Of a stretch of 64,000 nt of DNA, positions 1 to 11,500 are shown piece after piece. The DNA comes from Gymnopus androsaceus JB14 (lineage: Eukaryota > Basidiomycota > Agaricomycetes > Agaricales > Omphalotaceae), in contig ML769457.1 in NCBI GenBank assembly GCA_009733575.1, positions 2,619-66,618 of the forward strand. The letters are read 5' to 3'. The translations under genes and the position numbers were made by a program. How positions within the stretch are numbered: the first letter of the stretch is position 1; the number at the start of each line of letters is the position of its first letter. Below the pieces are notes generated by a model. The model was not told the DNA's origin. It saw nothing but the letters and a program-made list of their open reading frames with translations, and did no database searches.

Positions 1-431
1 ATAGGACTCCTGCGCTCATCCTTGTCCTCTTCTATGTCATCCAGGACCATGTCCTCCATGCAAATTATCATGGAGATCCCATGTGGATGTCCACGTCAGA
101 AAACAGTCTCCGTTCGCTGCGGCGAAAACCCTCAAGTCTCCTGCGCCAACCTTGCTCAAAGTCTGTCGTTGCATCACCACGAGCGGTGGTTACGCCACCA
201 ATGAGATCTACACCGAGTCCCACTGCTGCTAGTAGTAGACCCAGTCGAACTACAGTGATTCCTGCTCCTCCGAAGCCGGCTTTGACTCAGGTAGAGTTGC
301 TACCAACGAGCAGAGCTAGCGGTGCTCAGGGACATACGACGACAATCGAAGGCTCCGCTGCCACCACTATTGCCACTGGAACTGAAGTTGCGAAGGAAGA
401 TATTCCGGATGATTGGGAAGATGATGTTTAA
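1..431 (+). pseudogene. FAP1 (NF-X1 type) remnant 1, internally deleted, cut by window edge
   Basis: Bases 1 to about 160 match the first NF-X1 Cys-rich repeats of the fuller FAP1 copy (its 21250-21405). The sequence then jumps, not at a splice junction, to that copy's last exon (its 23528 onward) and ends with the same acidic tail (EDIPDDWEDDV) and stop. A one-base loss near position 63-68 shifts the Cys-rich frame. About 2.1 kb of the gene, including most zinc fingers, is missing. The second part is almost identical to the last exon of the fuller copy. It cannot encode a working FAP1; an ORF for the tail alone survives. The piece continues off the left edge. Confidence 0.85.
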
Positions 432-1430
432 AATTAATAATTACTAGATAAAAATGCTATACTGCCGTGTAGAGCTAGTTATACTTATAGAATCGAAAAA
501 AAAAAAAAAGAAAAAAAAAAGAGCGAAAATTTAAAAAAAATCTATTTCTGGTACTTAAACGGTCAAAGCGTGGGATATCAATTGTTTACAGCTTTCGTCG
601 TGTCCACCAGCTATCCCCAACGTCGTACCCAAGCAGGTAAAACCCACAGGAGCTGTAATTATACAGTCTGACAAGCTCTCATCTCTTTATGTTCTACTCA
701 TCAAATCAAGCATTGTATTTGCGATCGACGCTGTTTCCTCAATCTTTCAAATCATGCTAGTTTTTAAGTACCGGTGAGCGGTGCGATTTTACTGTATGTA
801 CCAAGTTTTCAGTTTGATTACTTACATTAAACTCTTGCTCATTATAGGTCCACCTGTTTAAATTTGTTGAAGGTTTTAGGCTTCAGCTCCTGACTTGGTC
901 TCGATTTCAAGCTCGCAAACGGTACTGCGTCGTTGTTTCTACACTAGTTTGCGATTGACCATACATTTCAGCGGATAAAAATTCGTCTGAAATGTGGTGG
1001 TAGCTGCCAGCGGTACGCCTGTTTCCAGACTTTTTAACGACCCACTCCTTGATGCTGAGTATAGTTCCATATTGTGATATTGCGGCCACTGTTCTCAACA
1101 ATCAATCTTTCATACATGGTGTGAAACAGGTGAGCGGCTCCGAATTTTTTTGCAGTTTCCAATCTCATATCAATGTACTAGCCGATTCATTTGATGTTGC
1201 GTAGGGAAACCTTTCAACAACCTATATCATACTGCGACAACGACGCATTTCCGCCCTCAGTAGCCTCCCGTTCCGTAACTGCATCGGCTTTCCGCTTCGC
1301 TAACTCGGGCTTCGATACATCGTGGCTGGACTGTCCCAGAAGTATCACTTTGAAAATGGGAGACCGCGATGAAGTAAAAGTTGAAATATCGAGAGAGAAA
1401 GAGAAACTTCGGACAAGCTGAGTAAATTAA
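163..1430 (+). repeat. Near-identical long repeat, partner at about 23524-24790
   Basis: This stretch (FAP1 last exon, 3' region and spacer) matches 23524-24790 with only scattered differences, mostly transitions, plus a few short indels and an A-rich expansion at 489-537. Similarity drops visibly after about 1430, where the flanking unit is only moderately similar. The sharp drop suggests recent duplication or gene conversion of this block. Confidence 0.8.
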
Positions 1431-2034
1431 TTTTAAATCGTTGGGTTGAGGCTGATGGTAAGAAGATGAAAATGAATTGTCAGGCAAGGAGAATGGGATT
1501 TGGAAGTACCTGAATGGATACATGTAAAGCAAGTCCAAAAACATCTTACAGAAAATCGAATTCAAAAAGGAAATACAAATGCACTATCCGAGGCTTGCCT
1601 AAAGCCAGCCAACCTACTACTCTCGATGCACGACAAGACACAACAACACTCAGGGTTGACAGACGTTGACATATCCGTCGCTTCTTTAATAATTGTTTTT
1701 GATTTCGGGGTCTGTGTAATTATTTCAGTCGCGAATTCGACGGGTTTTTTCTCGTATTTCTGGATTACATATCTGATAACACTAGAGCAAGCGGATAGCG
1801 CGAAAACATACAAAATGAAAGAGCTACGAATACAAGCAAAGCGAAAGAGAACGTACATATATGGTAGATAGCGGACGAACGCTTCTGTTCCTTGAACAGC
1901 ACGGGATTTATACGGGAAGATACACGAGACTCTATCTGCAAGGACCACACAGGTTAGCAAAGCCGCCGATCGATGGCCGACATGATAAAGCGAACGCCTG
2001 ATACAAGTTCTCGGAGAGGGTGTCTCCAGATAAC
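432..2034. other. Array spacer between FAP1 remnant 1 and zinc-finger copy 1
   Basis: Holds the 3' region of the FAP1 remnant, an A-rich run (489-537), and a block (about 840-1430) that recurs in every FAP1-bearing unit (6380-6720, 11640-12190, 24200-24800, 35880-36410, 40960-41400). An ORF at 1191-1421 (76 residues) is open here and mostly in the copy at 24557, but is broken in the copy at 6460, so I do not call it a gene. The block at 1430-2034 lies 3' of the minus-strand zinc-finger gene. Confidence 0.6.
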
Positions 2035-2634
2035 TTATTGAGCAGTTTTTCGCATGGGACAGTGGTCCCGCCTGTGACGTGGAAGGGAGTTCGGATTCAT
2101 CAGGACAGCATCGCAGGCTAGACAGTGCACACGAAAGCCCAGGTGTGCTACATTGAAATGATCTATGTGATCCGATAAGAGGCGAAATAAAGAAAGAAAA
2201 GAGAACTTTGACTCACTTTCTCTAGCCTGCTTGTTCTTGTAAACGTTGAGACAGCCATGATAAGTGCAAAGAAAATCTCCATTGAGCTGGCGGGAGGGAG
2301 GCTGGTAAGGGGCGATGTAAAGCATTTCTACAGGTATGTTCAAAGCCTTCCAAAGCCAAGCCTCGAAGTCTTCAGGCCGTCCGGGGTAAAAATCTACGAA
2401 ATTTTGCCACTCCTCCGGGGTCAGAGGCTTTCCCCGATATTTGCAACTGCAAGTGCTCTTGGATCAATCGATTAAATTACTCTAGGAGAAAACTACGACT
2501 ACTCACGTCTCGTATATCAAACTTTGTACATCATGGTACTGGCGATACAATTGTTCTGATAGAGTCCTTTGGGTGCTCCTCAGTTTCAATGTGCGAAGGG
2601 AAAAGATTAATCCTTGCCTGGAGATTACAGACAT
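2035..2634 (-). CDS. Small two-zinc-finger protein, copy 1 (intact, 148 aa)
   Basis: I assemble four exons on the minus strand: 2634-2618, 2578-2507, 2446-2217, 2162-2035; these join in frame to 148 codons and a stop. The product has a short N-terminal helix-like segment (YHDVQSLIYET), a TPEEW...GRPEDFEAW segment, a proline-rich linker (IAPYQPP), then two adjacent fingers. Finger 1 is C-x4-C-x12-H-x4-H (CTYHGC to HFNVAH); finger 2 is C-x2-C-x12-H-x4-C (CLAC to HRRDHC). The first intron uses a GC donor instead of GT, as read from the sequence. Same exon plan as copies 3, 5 and 8. A DNA/RNA or protein-binding role is an inference from the fingers; no named family recognised. It faces FAP1 remnant 1 tail to tail. 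Confidence 0.75.
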
Positions 2635-3788
2635 TCGGAGGTCAAGCTTGAGCTCGGGGGAAGAATATTTTCGGACTGTAACGAGAAGCTCTTCACTGAG
2701 TCCAGGTTGAGGGTTTTATAGTCATGACGGGACCAACATGAGGCAAAACTCGCTATCTGGGGTTGTTACTTGCGTTAATTTTGTCCCAAAACATCGTGAA
2801 GAAGTTACTTCGGGATTTGAGATCCGTGGTTGCTAAGAACGTCGACCTAGGAATTAAATAACATTAATATTGAACAAAAAATCTGAATAATCACTAACTG
2901 TCCGCTTTGTGCCTAAGTGCTTGCGAGCTTTGAATTCAGAGATCCGATTGCAGTATGTGAGAACCATTCTTTGAATATTTTATCCCAAGCTTTGTAAGTC
3001 GATACAGCATGGGCACGACGGAGGTTACTTGGTAAATGACATTGCTTATCACTCCTGATGTTAATCCACTCTATTCGACGCTCTTGAGGTGGGTTTTTTT
3101 TGCTCTCTGGTAAGCGGTAGTAGTAAGTATAGATGGAGACATACTTGAATCTAGCAGTCACTGTACCTAAGGCTCCGTAAAGTCCACAACGGTAAAAAGC
3201 TCGAAGGCGTAAAAGCCATGTTAAGTTCCATTTTCAGCTTCATGGATTGTGTATACGGTAAGCACACGGCAATCGGGATGCTGAACTATGTGCTTCGAAA
3301 TAGCTCGTCCGAAGTCTTCAGGTTGTGTGGAGTAAAGAATCCTTGAGGACTATCGAGCGTGGCGATTTCACACGTATTTGACATATGCGGAAGCAGTGGC
3401 GCGCCTTTGATGAGAGCTCGAGAACCACTCCAAAAGATAGTTCGAGAAATTCCATCTTTTAATCAAGGATTTTTTTCGTTTGAACCCTAGATCCGGTTGT
3501 CAGGAATTTTCTTTTGATTTATCTGATTTTTTTTTCGAATTAAAAATGATCAGAAATTCCCAACTCACTGAACTAACACCTGTAAACTTACACGATTGGC
3601 TCAGGTCTTAGGCCCCCTCGTTCCACCCGTCGCTCAACCATCAAGGAAGCAAATTTCGGTCTGCAATCAAAATGTTACATTATGTTACTGAGTGCAAGGA
3701 GCGATAGACGTACCCGGTTTGACTACGACTTCACCTCCGAGTCCTTCTGACATTCCTTTGAATAGCTAAGTCACTCCCTGGATAATAA
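2635..3788. other. Upstream spacer of zinc-finger copy 1
   Basis: Contains the 5' region of the minus-strand zinc-finger gene and degenerate spacer shared with other units: the segment around 3350-3440 recurs near 8760-8850, 26830-26920 and 42800-42900. No reading frame here looks coding; an 82-codon minus ORF at 2913-3161 has no supporting counterpart that I can see. Confidence 0.5.
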
Positions 3789-4080
3789 GGGATGGCTCTT
3801 TCGACTCGCAGAAACAGAGGGACGGCAGCTTCCGATATCCACCGGCAGCGGCACAATTTGTCTTAGAGGTAGTCGTTGTAAACGAGAAAATAAGCTGTGA
3901 GGAACGTACAACGTATTGGGATGATAGAATTCGCAGTGTCTGTACAGGGCACAGATGTAAACGGCTGGGTTTTATCGATTCACCAATCAAACAAGTGATT
4001 GATTCGAATTTCGAAACGACATGTGCGCCACTCTTAACTAAGACTGTGAGCTCCGCCGCCTCTAGAAAGCATCCTCAAGA
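3789..4080 (+). other. Conserved open segment of unknown function, copy 1
   Basis: An open plus-strand frame here reads RDGSFDSQKQ, then AAAQFVLEVVVV, and matches a frame at 9290-9505 over about 60 codons with conservative changes; both lie just upstream of the gene Y pieces. It may be an exon of gene Y or another lost gene. A minus-strand frame is also open in both copies, so the coding strand is not certain. Confidence 0.35.
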
Positions 4081-4995
4081 ATGTTTAATTGCTCGGACGA
4101 TTTTAACCCAAAGTGCATAGTAGGTATACCAATATTAGTGAAAATAAGGCTATGACGCGTCCAGTGTGGAATCCTAACTACAGAAGAAGGAATAAACAGC
4201 TGCAAGAATACTTCAAAGTACAGCTTCAAGTTGATGTGCTGCAAAAAGACTTGAGCGAAGCTTTGAAGGTGAGTATTGCGTACCGCAAAACGTCCGAGTA
4301 ACGCCATTGGCTCGACTCGAGGTTAGAGTTTGAGATCTAACCCCTTTCAGACTCAGGGGCACAGATAACTAACTTACGTGACACAGATCTCCACAGCTCA
4401 ATATGATCGTTTGTGGAGTCAAAGAAACAAAACTGGACGTGATGCGTGCTTTTCTCCTTGCATATCGCTTGTGGAGTAGGAAGGTGAGCTTTCTTATTCT
4501 ATTCTATCGGTCCCTTTTGCTTAATCCTATCCTTAGTAACTTCGATTTGCGGTGAAGTCCCCAGTCATAATCTCTGTTTCAGTGTGACCAGGCCGCCGAC
4601 GCTGTCTCGTTCAACCTCTCATTCATGTCCTGCCTCCAAAGCCTTTCACCAGTGCTGCATCCCGCTGACCGAAGTTCTGTTCATTCGCAGACATCCGTCG
4701 TCCTCGATTCAAGCCGAGCTCAAACATTCTTTCTGCGGTTCAGAAGATACCCACTTGCAGAGATCAGGCTGCGATGGCCTTACGTGAAATGGAGCAGGAA
4801 CTTTAGCCTCGCTTCCGATGCTGGCTCGTTCTAACCGACTATTCTCAGATATCTAATCCCTTAATCCAGGCGCCGTCAACTGACTACACGGTGGTAGTTC
4901 ATGCTAATCGAACCTTTTTCGGGATACGGATAGAATGCTGGTACAAATTCCGATGCACAGGGACATAGTGCGAGGAAGCTTTGGATACAATCTTG
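4080..4995 (+). pseudogene. Gene Y remnant 1 (unidentified gene 5' to FAP1 pieces)
   Basis: A segment repeated at 9620-10420, 28390-28735 and 44281-45770. It has exon-like blocks: MTRPVWNPNYRRR...LSEALK ending at a GTGAGT donor (about 4152-4268), a block ending LLAYRLWSRK before another GTGAGC donor (4396-4481), and a 3' block with EMEQ and VVHANRTFF. Copy comparison shows stops and indels that differ between copies. I do not recognise the family. Donor-like sites are kept between copies, suggesting it was once a multi-exon gene. It runs straight into a FAP1 piece at about 5000, so the two are fused at a duplication breakpoint. Confidence 0.45.
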
Positions 4996-4999
4996 GCAT

Positions 5000-6390
5000 A
5001 GCCTGGCGCCTCTCTCAAACCGCATTCGAACTGCGAGCATCCAACTCACATCCCGTTACCTTGTCCGCCGTGCTCCGTAGACGTCATTCGACAGTGTCGG
5101 TGCGATTTCCACATTGGATCCCGATGGACTGTACCAATGCGATTGGATTGGTGGAAGGATGTTGAGCTGTGGTCATCAGTGTAAAGAGCGAGATCATAGA
5201 GGGCCTTGTAAACCCTGTTTGCGAAGCTCTTTCGAAGAGGTTTGTTTGTTTATCCTGAACATCAATCTATATTGATTTTCCGACCATATTTCTTCTAGCT
5301 GGTCTGCTTTTGCAGTCGATCAGTCCTTGGGCCCTCCCACTCTCTGCGGCACTCGGATCCACTAAAATCTACCCATGTTCTCTATCTCCCCACCCCTCGG
5401 TCACGCCAAAACCCCTCATACATATCGCTTCCCCGACTGTCACCCTTTCCATTTCTCAACAAGAAAACCTGCAGCAAGAAAACCTCCTCAATCTCTTGAT
5501 TCCCACAAGGTACTCCACCGAGTGGTTTGCGGCGAGCTGGCATAAATATCACGGAACCTGTCCACGGTGAATGTGACGCGCGTCCGAGTATGTGTGGAAA
5601 GGTTAGGAAGTTGTGTCTCCTAGTCCACCACCCATCTACGGATTTATGCCAGGTGTGACGAAGACGAGCCTCGTCAGAATCGCATCGAGGTGATCTGCAG
5701 AGGATTCATCGGACAGTGGTGTGTGGGAGGAGTAGCGCGGTTTCTCTTAGGATGACGACGGCGAAAGGGCAGGTAATAAGTTGTACGGCAGAGTGTGCGT
5801 TGATAAGAGGGATGCAATAGAAAACGAAGCTCTTTGCGTAACGTATGTAAATTTCTCTTACATGGATTTTTGTCTCATATCTGACTAACTGAAAAAGTCT
5901 TTTTCTTTCTTTCTTTTTTTCACGTCCTCAGCTAGCCAACACATACCACCTAGACTCGCAGATGATTGATCAGGAGCCTCATCGTGTACTTTACCAGCCT
6001 AATCTAAATTTTCGTTCCGCCGATTAGACATCTGTTCCCAATCTACTCGTTTCAGCTTACATAGCAAGCAAATCCAGCACTACCACTACCACAGTCTTGG
6101 GAAACTGGGTAACCTTCGAGGAGGAACCAGGGTCACAAGCACATGTGGTTGGGGGCAGCACCAACAGGTCAAGTGATCCAGCCGACTGCTGCTATACCGT
6201 GTGGGTGGACATCTGTCGTTGCACCACCACGAGCGGTGCATACACTGCCAATGAGGTCCACACCGAGTCCCGCTGTTGCTGGTGGAGGCAGTCGAATTAC
6301 AGTGATTCCTTAAGCCAAGTAGAGTTGCTATCAACGAGCAGAGCTAGTGGCGCGACGACGATCGAGGGCTCCGCTGCCACCACTAGGTAT
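5000..6390 (+). pseudogene. FAP1 remnant 2
   Basis: Matches the middle and 3' part of the fuller FAP1 copy: the Cys-rich block just before the frameshift site, the exon 2/3 boundary (intron about 5241-5299), the SMCGK-like repeat region, the spliced C-terminal exons, and the start of the last exon. Several internal deletions remove Cys-rich repeats, and stops interrupt every frame. The last exon breaks off at about 6387, where the sequence jumps into the downstream spacer block (about 6390 onward), so the acidic tail and about 700 bases of 3' sequence are missing. Confidence 0.8.
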
Positions 6391-7049
6391 GAGACAGGCG
6401 AGCGGCTCCGAAATTTTTTGCAGTTTCCAATCTCATATCAATGTACTAGCCGATTCATTTGATGTTGTGTAGGGAAACCTTTCAACATATTGCGACAACG
6501 ACACATTTCCGCCCTCAGTAGCCCGCTCTCTCCTCCCATTCCATAACTGCATCAACTCTCCGCTTCTCTAGCTCGGGCTTCGATACATCGTGGCTGGACT
6601 ATCCCAGAAGTATCACTTTGAAAACAGGAGACTGCGGATGAGGCAAAAGTTGAAATATCGAGAGAGAGAGAGAGAAAATTCGGACAAGCTGAGTAAATTA
6701 CTTTCAAATCATCGGGCAGAAACTGATGGTACTATGGTGAAGGTGAATTGTTAGGTTGTTAAGATTGTTTGGAAAGCTGAATGGGATTAGGAAGTACTTG
6801 AATGGATACATGTATGGCACAGAAACATCTGGAGTCCGCATGATAATCAATTTTGATTTCGGGGTCTGTATAATTATTTCAGTTTCTATACTACAAAGCA
6901 AAAAAAAATGGTAGATAGCGGCGGACGAACGCTTCTGTTCCTTGAACAGCACGGGTTTTGAACGGGAAGATACACAAACACAAGGAGACTCTACAAGGAT
7001 CCCACAGTGCAGATCCGTAGATCGATGGCCGACATGATAAAGCGAGCTC
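6391..7049. other. Array spacer
   Basis: Same block as 1100-2030 and 24480-25340, closer to the latter, with a GA-rich microsatellite at 6659-6677. No coding capacity is supported. Confidence 0.55.
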
Positions 7050-7667
7050 AACCGCCTGGCACAACTCGGAGAGGGCGTCGGCCCTCCTTCCTACAACTCT
7101 CCCGTCTGTGACGTGGAAGGCAACCCGGATTCTTAAAGGACCGCATCGCAAGCTGGACAATGCACACGAAAGCCCAGGTGTTCTCCATTGAAATGATCTA
7201 TGTATTCGATTAGAGAATATAGAAAGAGCTTTGACTCACTTTCCCAACCCTGCTTGTTCTTGTATATCTTGAGACAGCCATAATAATTGCAAAAGAAATC
7301 TCCATTGGTGTCCGGGGTGGGAGGCTCGTAAGATGGAAGAGAGAGCGCTATATGTTCGGGTATCTTCAAAGCATCCCAGACCCAAGTTTCAAAATTCTCC
7401 GGTAGTCCGCTGTAATTCTTCACGATGCTTTCCCACTGTTCTATAGACATGGGCTCTGGGAGTTTGGGGCTGCTCTTGGATCAATTGATGCGTATCGTCG
7501 GGACAATAGTCCAATACTCACTCCTTGAATTCGCTGTGGAAGAAACTTTGGATGTCATGATACCGACGAAACAGGTTTCAGATAGATGCCTGTCAATAGA
7601 AATTATTCCTCGATTTCACAAAAGGTGCGTGTGGCAGATTCATACCTCGGGACTCCCGACGATGCAT
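7050..7667 (-). pseudogene. Small two-zinc-finger gene, copy 2 (broken)
   Basis: Closest to copy 5 (25347-25944). Exon 3 is intact (MSIEQWESIV onward, finger 1 start CNYYGC), and the splice sites are kept. Exon 1 is one base short, exon 2 is one base short before the RRYHDIQSF segment, and the second finger has an extra base after CDAVL that brings an immediate TAA; past it the other frame still reads RHRRESC. At least three separate frame breaks make a true pseudogene likely, even allowing for possible consensus indel errors in this sequence. Confidence 0.75.
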
Positions 7668-8170
7668 TTCAGCCGGTTTAGAGCTTGTCGATCTTGGGTT
7701 CGAGGAAGGACGTATTTGGATGAGTGAAGTCCTCCAGTGGGTCAGGGAGTCGACACTTGAGAGAGTTTTTATACGCCATGGAATCGAGCTTTTACAGGTC
7801 GAAAGACAACTTGCCATCCCGTTGATTGCGTTAATGAATGGGTGCGCTCGAGAACATATTCAAGAACGGAACTTGTGAGTTGGAGATGGGTAATGTTAAT
7901 AACAACGGCTACTCTGTCAATAGGAATTATTCCTCAGTTTCACAAAGGTGCGGATGATGGCAGATCCATACCGACGATGGCATTTCAGCCGGTTCAGAGC
8001 TTGTCGATCTTGGACTCGAGGAAGGATGTATTTGGATGAGTGAAGTCCTCCAGTGGGTCCGGGAGTCGACACTTGAAAGAGATTTAATAACATGAATCGA
8101 ATCTTGACAAATCCGGCAAAAAGGATATAAAACTTACTGCCCGGTTGGTTGCGTTAATGAATGCATGCGC
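7605..8170. repeat. Tandem duplication of zinc-finger exon 1 and promoter
   Basis: About 7605-7860 is repeated at about 7915-8170 in the same orientation: both carry the exon 1/intron 1 area of the zinc-finger gene, a stretch ending GGATGAGTGAAGTCCTCCAG, and the GCGTTAATGAATG spacer. The second copy has no following exons. Confidence 0.7.
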
Positions 8171-9289
8171 TCGAAAACCTATTCAAGAGTGGGGTTGAAG
8201 GTGGCTAATTGTTAATGACGGCGAGTGTTACTGGGGAACTGAGTAACGTTAACATTAACCAAATATCCACAAAGTACATGAGAACATCTTAACTCTGCAA
8301 GTGCTTGATCAGACGTTCGATTAACGCACGAAGCTACGGCCCTTCTCCGATATCGATCATTTGGACCAAGTCCTTAGGGTGTTGCCGCCACAAAAATTTT
8401 CGAACGTCCATGAACAAACTAACGGGCATCGCTAGTTTTGGGATCTTTATCGCCGTCATCGTTTACCTTTCTGGGCGAACCAAACAGTCGCACTCCCAAA
8501 AATGTCCGACCTGCATCCGATGAAAGACGGACGATGGTGGTAATCGTAGCAGTTTGTTTTTCGGACAATCTGCGAACCCTTCGTGTATTGAACGATGAAC
8601 CTCGGAGCAAGAGACGCGTCGTTGTATGTCTAGACGCGTTAGCGGCGCGAGCATTCAAGTTATTACAAAGGTAAAATTGCCGAAGACGGAGTCTACAAGA
8701 TCGGGAAGATCTGGGAAGATTTAAGAACATATTCAACAACGCTCGATGATTGGGTACCATTCTATTGACAGGTTTGCCATCCAGCGTGGCGCATTCTTGC
8801 AGTCCCGCAGTCTTGGTTTTATCATTGAGAGCTCGAGGACCCCTCTAAATGACGGTTAAAAAAATACTTCGGTTAGTGATGATGATACAAAACTAAATCG
8901 GGTTTTAGGACCTACGAAGTCGAATTCCTACAGGCCATTCTCCAATTTCGCTTTTCTATTGTTTGTGGCTCACTTTTCTGAACACAGACTGCGTTAAATA
9001 TGCTGAAATCCTCAGGGAGGTCGTCTTATGCAAAGACTTCGGGAGGATTGAACACCCGGGCTTGGACCATTGATTGTACGAGTTGAGAACCATCAATGAC
9101 CTAGACTCGGAGAAGCTTCTCACACCAGTCATTACACGCATCTCTCGGGTTTTAGTTCCGCGCTGTGCTCAAAGGTTACTGAGTGCAAGGAGCGATAAAT
9201 CTAAAACATACCCGGTTTGACGACGACCTCATCTCCTTCTGACATTTTTTTTTTGAATATGTAAGTCCTTCCTTGGATGATCTGGACGA
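8171..9289. other. Array spacer with one shared sub-block
   Basis: The segment around 8555-8680 (with frames reading VLNDE and SKRRVV) recurs at 26600-26740. Frames are open locally on both strands (ORFs at 8305-8523, 8438-8674 and 8419-8760), but they overlap one another and the copies do not keep a common frame over their length. I see no supportable gene. Confidence 0.45.
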
Positions 9290-9600
9290 ATGAGGGATGG
9301 CTTCTTCGACTTGCAGAAGCAGAGGTACAACAACTCCCGGTATCTACCGGCAGCGGCACAATTTGTCTTGGAGGTAGTCGTTGTAAGGGAGAAAATAAGA
9401 TGTGAGGGTCGTACAGCGTATTCGGATGGTAGAGTTCGTAGTGTCGGAGAAGCGAGAACAGGGAACAAGATGGAAACGAACAGCCCGGTTTTATCGATTC
9501 GCTAATTCGATGGAATCAAACTAAGATTAATTCGAATCTCTGCGCGCTACTTCCATGACAGAATGAGCCGATTAATTGCCTGATGAGCTCTGTTCGTCGC
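9290..9600 (+). other. Conserved open segment of unknown function, copy 2
   Basis: Counterpart of 3789-4080: open from 9290 to the stop at 9503-9505 with RDGFFDLQKQ and AAAQFVLEVVVV. Position relative to gene Y is also kept. Confidence 0.35.
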
Positions 9601-9619
9601 CTCTAGAAAGCATCTTCAA

Positions 9620-10430
9620 GAATGTTTAATTGCTTGGACCAGTTTAACCCAAAGTACATAGTAGATACGCCAATATTAGTGAAAATAAGGCTATGGCGCA
9701 GAAGAAGGAATCAACAACTAATCCTTCAAAGGACAACTTCAAGAAAGTACAACTTGAAGTTGGTGCGCTGTAAAGAAACTTGAGTGGATTGAAGCTTTAA
9801 AGGTGAGTATCAGTAAAGGTGGGATATCGAATCATTGCTTGAAAGACTTGACGAGGTTGGAGTTAGAGTTAAGGTTCAGACTCAGCGGCGCTAATAACTT
9901 ATGTACATCAGATCAGATCAGTTCCTGAAATTTGAATTCGAGTTCATATGATCGTTGTTATCGTGGTGGGGTCAAAGAAACTGGACGTGATGCGTGCTTT
10001 TCTCCTTGCATATCGCTCCTGGAGTAGGAAGAAGGTGAGCTTTCTTATTCTATTTCGCCAGTTCTTTTTGATTAATCTTACCCTCAGTAACCTCGATTTG
10101 CAGTGAAGTCCCAGATAATCTCGCTTTTAGGCCGTCCGAATCCCTCATTCATGTCCTGCCTCCAAAGTTTTTCATCTCTCTCTGTCGACCTCTTGATAGG
10201 TTGAAGCCGAACTCCTCAAGCCATCTTTCTACGGTCGAGACATACACATGGTCTTTCAGAGGTCAAGCTACGGTGGCCTTAATAATATAACTGAAATAGA
10301 GCAAGAACTTTGGCCTCGCTTCCGACGCTGACTGGTTCGTCCGAACCGACGCTTCTCATCAGGCACCGACACGATGCTAATTAAACCATTTTCGGGGAGG
10401 AGCCGGATGTAATGCTTGTGCAGGTTCCAA
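9620..10430 (+). pseudogene. Gene Y remnant 2
   Basis: Counterpart of 4080-4995. A start-like block (MFNCLDQFNPKYIV) and the GTGAGT and GTGAGC donor-like sites at about 9803 and 10034 are preserved. In the frame aligned with remnant 1 a TAA follows VGAL. The 3' part is deleted against the other copies before the FAP1 piece starts. Confidence 0.45.
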
Positions 10431-10439
10431 TGCACAGGA

Positions 10440-11500
10440 CGTGGACCGCCGCGTAGACGAGGATCCAGATAGAGGGTCTTGTAACCCTGTTTGCGGAGCT
10501 CTTTTAGAGAGGTTTGTTTCTTCGTATCAAGCTACGATAAATTTCTAACCGTATTGTCTCCTAGCTTGTCTGCTTTTGTGACCAAACAAAGTCCTTGAAA
10601 CTTTCCATTCCCTGAGCAGCTATCCATGTTCTTTACCTCCACCGCCCTACGGCCACTCCAAAAACCCCTCATACCGACACTGACTGTCCACCCTGTCCCT
10701 TCCTCACCAACAAATCCTGCGCCTTGGGACACCGGACCTAGGTGAATGTGGAGTGTGTTCAAGTATGCGCGGAAGGCTAGGAAGTTGTTCTTCTAGTCCA
10801 TCACCAATCTACGAATTTATGTCGTGTACCGACAGGGTGCGAAGAGGACGAGCCTTGTCCGACTCGCATCGAGGTGGCCTGCGAGTGTGGGAGGATTCGT
10901 CAGGCAATTGCGAATGCAAAGTTTTTGACGCTCGTGAGGTGTTGAGGATACGTTGGTCGAGTGAGTGTCTCACTTTTTTTTTTCCCGACTGCGCTGTGGT
11001 ACTAATTTCCTGAATAGGTTCGTCAAGTCGGGTAGAACAAAAAAGTTCTTCCGTCTATGCCTACGGAAAAACGAAGCTTTGTGCGACTCCTGCTCCTATG
11101 GGCCCCCCTCGAAGATTACCCAGTCTCCCAAGAATGGCCAGGACCCTGCTGCAACTACACCACGTGGATGGACATCTGTCCATCATCACCACGAGCGGTG
11201 ATTACGCCGCCGATGAGGTCCACACCGAGTCCCGCTGCTGCTAATAGTGGACCCAGCCGAATTACAGTGATTCCTGTTCCTTCGAAGCCAGCTTCGACTC
11301 AGATAGAGTTGCTACCAACGAGCAGAGCTAGCGGCGCTCAGGGACATGCGACGACGATCGAAGGCTCCGCTATCACCATATTGCCACCGAAACCAAGAAA
11401 CGAGTCAAAAACAGTCCAAGCGTGGGATACCAATTCTTTTTACAGCTTTCGCATATCCACCACTTATCCCAAACCAACGTCGTACCCAAGCAGGTAAAAC
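10440..11500 (+). pseudogene. FAP1 remnant 3
   Basis: Matches the end of exon 2, exon 3 with large internal deletions (KLMPCGYHKC-type region missing), the intron before FVKS and that exon, and then, by deletion of the penultimate exon and part of the last, the proline/threonine-rich last exon. The C-terminal acidic tail is lost. Frames are interrupted. An ORF at 11057-11497 spans the fused 3' exons but is a by-product of the deletion. Confidence 0.8.

Noticed and set aside
489..537. A-rich run after FAP1 remnant 1, suggesting a poly-A tail of a processed retrocopy
   Set aside because: The sequence beyond the run is still homologous to the 3' flank of the fuller copy, and the internal junction is not a splice junction. 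This is a genomic duplication with a deletion.
1191..1421. 76-codon ORF repeated at 24557-24739
   Set aside because: It lies in the near-identical tract, so identity is uninformative, and the independent copy at 6460 is broken early.
8305..8760. Overlapping ORFs on both strands (63-113 codons), one with a membrane-like segment
   Set aside because: They overlap each other, and the counterpart at 26600-26740 does not keep the same frame.
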